Shown piece after piece: positions 61,570-64,000 of a stretch of DNA of 64,000 nucleotides. Where the stretch lies: the NCBI GenBank assembly GCA_027405735.1, contig JAPEHQ010000001.1, positions 3,906,001 through 3,970,000 on the forward strand. The letters run 5' to 3'. Position numbers and translations under genes: made by a program. The notes beneath the pieces are model-generated. The model had not been told where the DNA came from. It did not search any database and worked only from the letters and a program-made list of their open reading frames with translations. Numbering within the stretch: position 1 is the first letter of the stretch; each line of letters starts with the position of its first letter. Origin of the DNA: Mucor racemosus. Lineage: Eukaryota; Mucoromycota; Mucoromycetes; Mucorales; Mucoraceae.

Positions 61570-62480
61570 TATCTTATATGTCACCAAGCACCATACTTTA
61601 TCACCTTTTACAGTATCAATATATCTTACAGTATATTGGCTACGACAGGTATTGAAGCGCAAAGTTTTGATAACGGATATAAGAGACTCCTATTGTATTA
61701 AGTTTACCCAGCAATTAATAAGAACGCTTGGACATCAATCATGGCACCGTATTATTTCATCCCAGCAGTTAATCAACATCTAAGCATATTTAGCAGCGCA
61801 TCATTGAAGCAAGGCAACTCATAAGTGTTGTATTTGCATATATAAATGTACCTTAAATCGTAGTTTAAATATGACAATAAACTATGCCTTAACTTATTTA
61901 GCATATGTGTCATATAAACACTGTAAATGATGATTACTTTGATAATCACATAATCTAAGTTTTGATAATCTAGACTTACAATAAAAGATAGAAAGTAAAG
62001 AATATTAATAATTAGTGTTGCCAAGAGCAACTAAAGACTTTAGACTGATCATCTATATCTGAATATAATTACATTAGCATAAGTGAGGATTGACACTAAA
62101 TTTTAGTATGAGAACACTGTTCTAGACAGGTGTGTAAGCAATCCTTAAATCAAATATAAATAGCAGTAGACATTCACCCTTCATTTGATTTCCCCATCTC
62201 GTTTTTATATTTAATAAAGATTGACCAATTCTCACGTACTTATCTTTCTTTATTACATACATTTACAACAATAAGCTCTGCGAGTACGGCTAAATTATGA
62301 TTGATCCATTTCAATCCATAGATTACTATCAAACAGATCTAATTGTTTAATAGTGCCTTAAATTACATCTCAGAATCTCGTCAATGTCATATCATTTTGA
62401 ATAGCCTTACTTTTACTGTATACCTAAATAAATAAACAATATCTTGTTTTTATTATACAGTTAAAGAACTCATTCATTAC
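61570..62480 (-). repeat. R1 type B fragment, copy C8 (inverted)
   Basis: 61570-61825 and 62271-62480 align, inverted, with the type B extension of C2 (about 24780-25210). They are split by a 445-bp solo LTR. Confidence 0.8.
61826..62270 (+). mobile_element. Solo LTR, 445 bp
   Basis: Begins TGTTGTATTTGCATATATAAATG, ends ACATTTACAACA (TGTTGTA/TACAACA inverted ends), flanked by ATAAG (61821-61825 and 62271-62275). The uninterrupted site is in C2 near 24922. Strand is nominal. Confidence 0.92.
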
Positions 62481-63161
62481 CTTAATAAGCATATTCATAA
62501 ACATAAATTGGTGTGGCACCGAGGCACTGGATGTTGACCCAAGGGCCAACATTTTAAGGTCTGGGTGTTGGTTCACCATCACCAACAAGGGAGTTAGAGT
62601 CGTTGAGTTCAATATCTTCATCATCCGAGACAGAATTTCAAGAAGTTCCATTTTTCCTTTGTATTGACATTATTAAATAATTTTCATTATTAGGAAGGCT
62701 GTAGATACTGGTTTAATGGTACTGTTAGAATAGCACTACGGCCGACCTGTGCTGCACAAGATGATTTTGTTGTACCCAGATGGGCTGTACACTATAGCCT
62801 GAGCTTTTGTGTCCACTGAATATGGCTAAAAAGATAACAAGATGCACATGGGCACAACAAAAGAAACTGAACACGAGTACAACAAAAATTATCTATGTGC
62901 AGGATTATAGATTCTGTCCGTGTGCATGACATTAATCCCATGTGTGCATAATAATAGAATTGCCCATAAACATATCATTATCCCTATTAGTGCATAATAA
63001 TAAAATTTTACCATGAGCATAATGAGCTGATTGTATGATGGGTACAAATTAGTTTATGCCGTTCTCAAAATTCTATTGCATTTTTTACTGGAATAGGGTT
63101 TTAGATTACATTTCTGCTTTTATTAATATAGATTATAGACAATAATACAATTTAATACGAT
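62481..63161. other. Unassigned region
   Basis: No gene recognised. On the minus strand near 62570-62640 a frame VSDDEDIELNDSNSLVGDGEPTPRP looks protein-like but ends in a stop and matches nothing I know. 62940-63010 has two near-copies of GTGCATAATAATA. Confidence 0.35.
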
Positions 63162-63954
63162 TGATTTATCAGAATATGTTTTTGTTAAATAAAAACTAGA
63201 AATTTAATCAAGTAAAGAGATATCGTTTATTGGGATAAAATTAATAGGGTTTATATACTATTTGATTTGGGGAATTAATGATGTTATATAATAATAGTAA
63301 TGTGTCATGTTGGTATATCATGTTGAGATATCACACTGGAGTACCATTCTTTTGTACCATGCTTCTATACCATGCTTTTAGGAGCATGGTATAGTTAATA
63401 TTCAATTAAGTAACTTCCGGTTCCGAATCTGCTATTGTTTATGTGGAACAGATAGAGATATTCGCGGGAAAATAAGTATACAAAAACAATAGGAATTCGA
63501 CTAGATAACATTAGGGTTTTATTCTCAAGTTAAATTCTACTTGAGGACTTTTGTAGTAAATAAATGTCCTCTTTATATAGTTTTCATCAGAGAGATTAGG
63601 TAAGCATTTCTAGGTCCACGCATAGCCAACAATACCCCTTGTCAGATATAAATCTTAATAGTAACCAATTGGTGTATTCATAGAGTTCATGGGTCCTTGA
63701 TCATAATGGTGTGATTAGATCCACATTACGTTGATTGTTCTTTAACTATAAGCTGCTAGGGTAGAAGCTCGGTAGAAAATTTAATATTAGTATGAATCAA
63801 CATATATCATTTAGTAGTGTAATGTCTATTCATTCCAACTGTATTTTAATTGAGAATCAGATGAAATGGAGATCAATATAGTGGATAAATGTGTACATAT
63901 TTTACAGTTTACTTTTTTAGATTTGACATGATCCGGTTTAAGAATAATACATCA
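63162..63954 (-). mobile_element. Solo LTR, 345-bp family, interrupted
   Basis: Inverted copy of the LTR at 26830-27174, from TGATTTATCAGAATATG to AATAATACATCA. Flanks ACGAT (63157-63161) and ACGTT (63955-63959) match at four of five bases, as expected for an older insertion. Contains a second LTR at 63442-63906; without it this copy is about 323 bp. Confidence 0.82.
63442..63906 (+). mobile_element. Solo LTR, 465 bp, nested
   Basis: Begins TGTGGAACAGATAGAG, ends CATATTTTACA, flanked by GTTTA (63437-63441 and 63907-63911), inside the 345-bp-family LTR. The undisturbed sequence is at about 26873-26887. CTTTATATAG near 63571 may be a promoter. Strand is nominal. Confidence 0.88.
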
Positions 63955-64000
63955 ACGTTGTTGGTGTAGAGCAATACATGCAACTGCCAATATATTTACG

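Noticed and set aside
62424..62651. 75-codon frame on the minus strand
   Set aside because: No recognisable domain, overlaps an R1 fragment, and a competing frame looks equally protein-like.

Overview
The window looks like a chromosomal segment of an early-diverging, AT-rich filamentous fungus, most likely Mucoromycota (inference). Reasons: 14 eukaryotic protein genes, most split by short GT-AG introns of about 49-69 bp; fungal-type gene content (SLP1-like SUN protein, YND1-type apyrase, BRX1, SWD2, UBC4, Rab5, gamma-tubulin complex protein 2); and long AT-rich stretches full of decayed transposons. I rebuilt each gene by hand from open frames plus splice sites. In every model the exon lengths sum to a whole number of codons, and I found no in-frame stop across the junctions.

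Layout. 473-6724 (minus): NAD kinase, an HCNGP/SAP30BP-like protein and an SLP1-like SUN-domain membrane protein. 6893-8478: first copy (C1) of a dispersed repeat I call R1. 9339-14217: a membrane-anchored adhesin-like protein (plus), converging on a nine-exon MFS sugar transporter, then a class II DnaJ. 14218-16618: empty except for a possible gene relic. 16619-22922: BRX1, a YND1-like apyrase, and a divergent SLC35F/EamA-type transporter. 23190-32485: three R1 copies in tandem (C2-C4). 32810-38160: GCP2 and Rab5. 39100-46532: inverted R1 copies C5 and C6, C5 split by a dead Tc1 element. 47113-52926: SET-MYND protein, NmrA-like protein, UBC4 and SWD2. 53665-64000: R1 copy C7, split by a two-ORF Merlin element and three solo LTRs, then fragment C8 and nested LTRs.

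The genes are mostly unrelated housekeeping functions: ribosome assembly, ubiquitination, histone methylation, vesicle traffic, microtubule nucleation, redox cofactor synthesis, Golgi/ER membrane biology and sugar transport. No biosynthetic cluster is visible. UBC4 and SWD2 are head to head 195 bp apart, and the adhesin-like gene and the sugar transporter converge with 30 bp between stop codons.

The most informative feature is the repeat stratigraphy. R1 copies act as aligned reference tracts, so insertions in one copy can be read against empty sites in another copy inside the same window. This exposes one Merlin-superfamily element (8-bp target duplication), one Tc1/mariner element (TA duplication) and ten solo LTRs from at least seven families, nine with perfect 5-bp duplications and one with a single mismatch. 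Three R1 copies also carry a tRNA-like module. The Merlin element carries an intact transposase and a second, unrecognised lysine-rich ORF, and is my best candidate for something little described.
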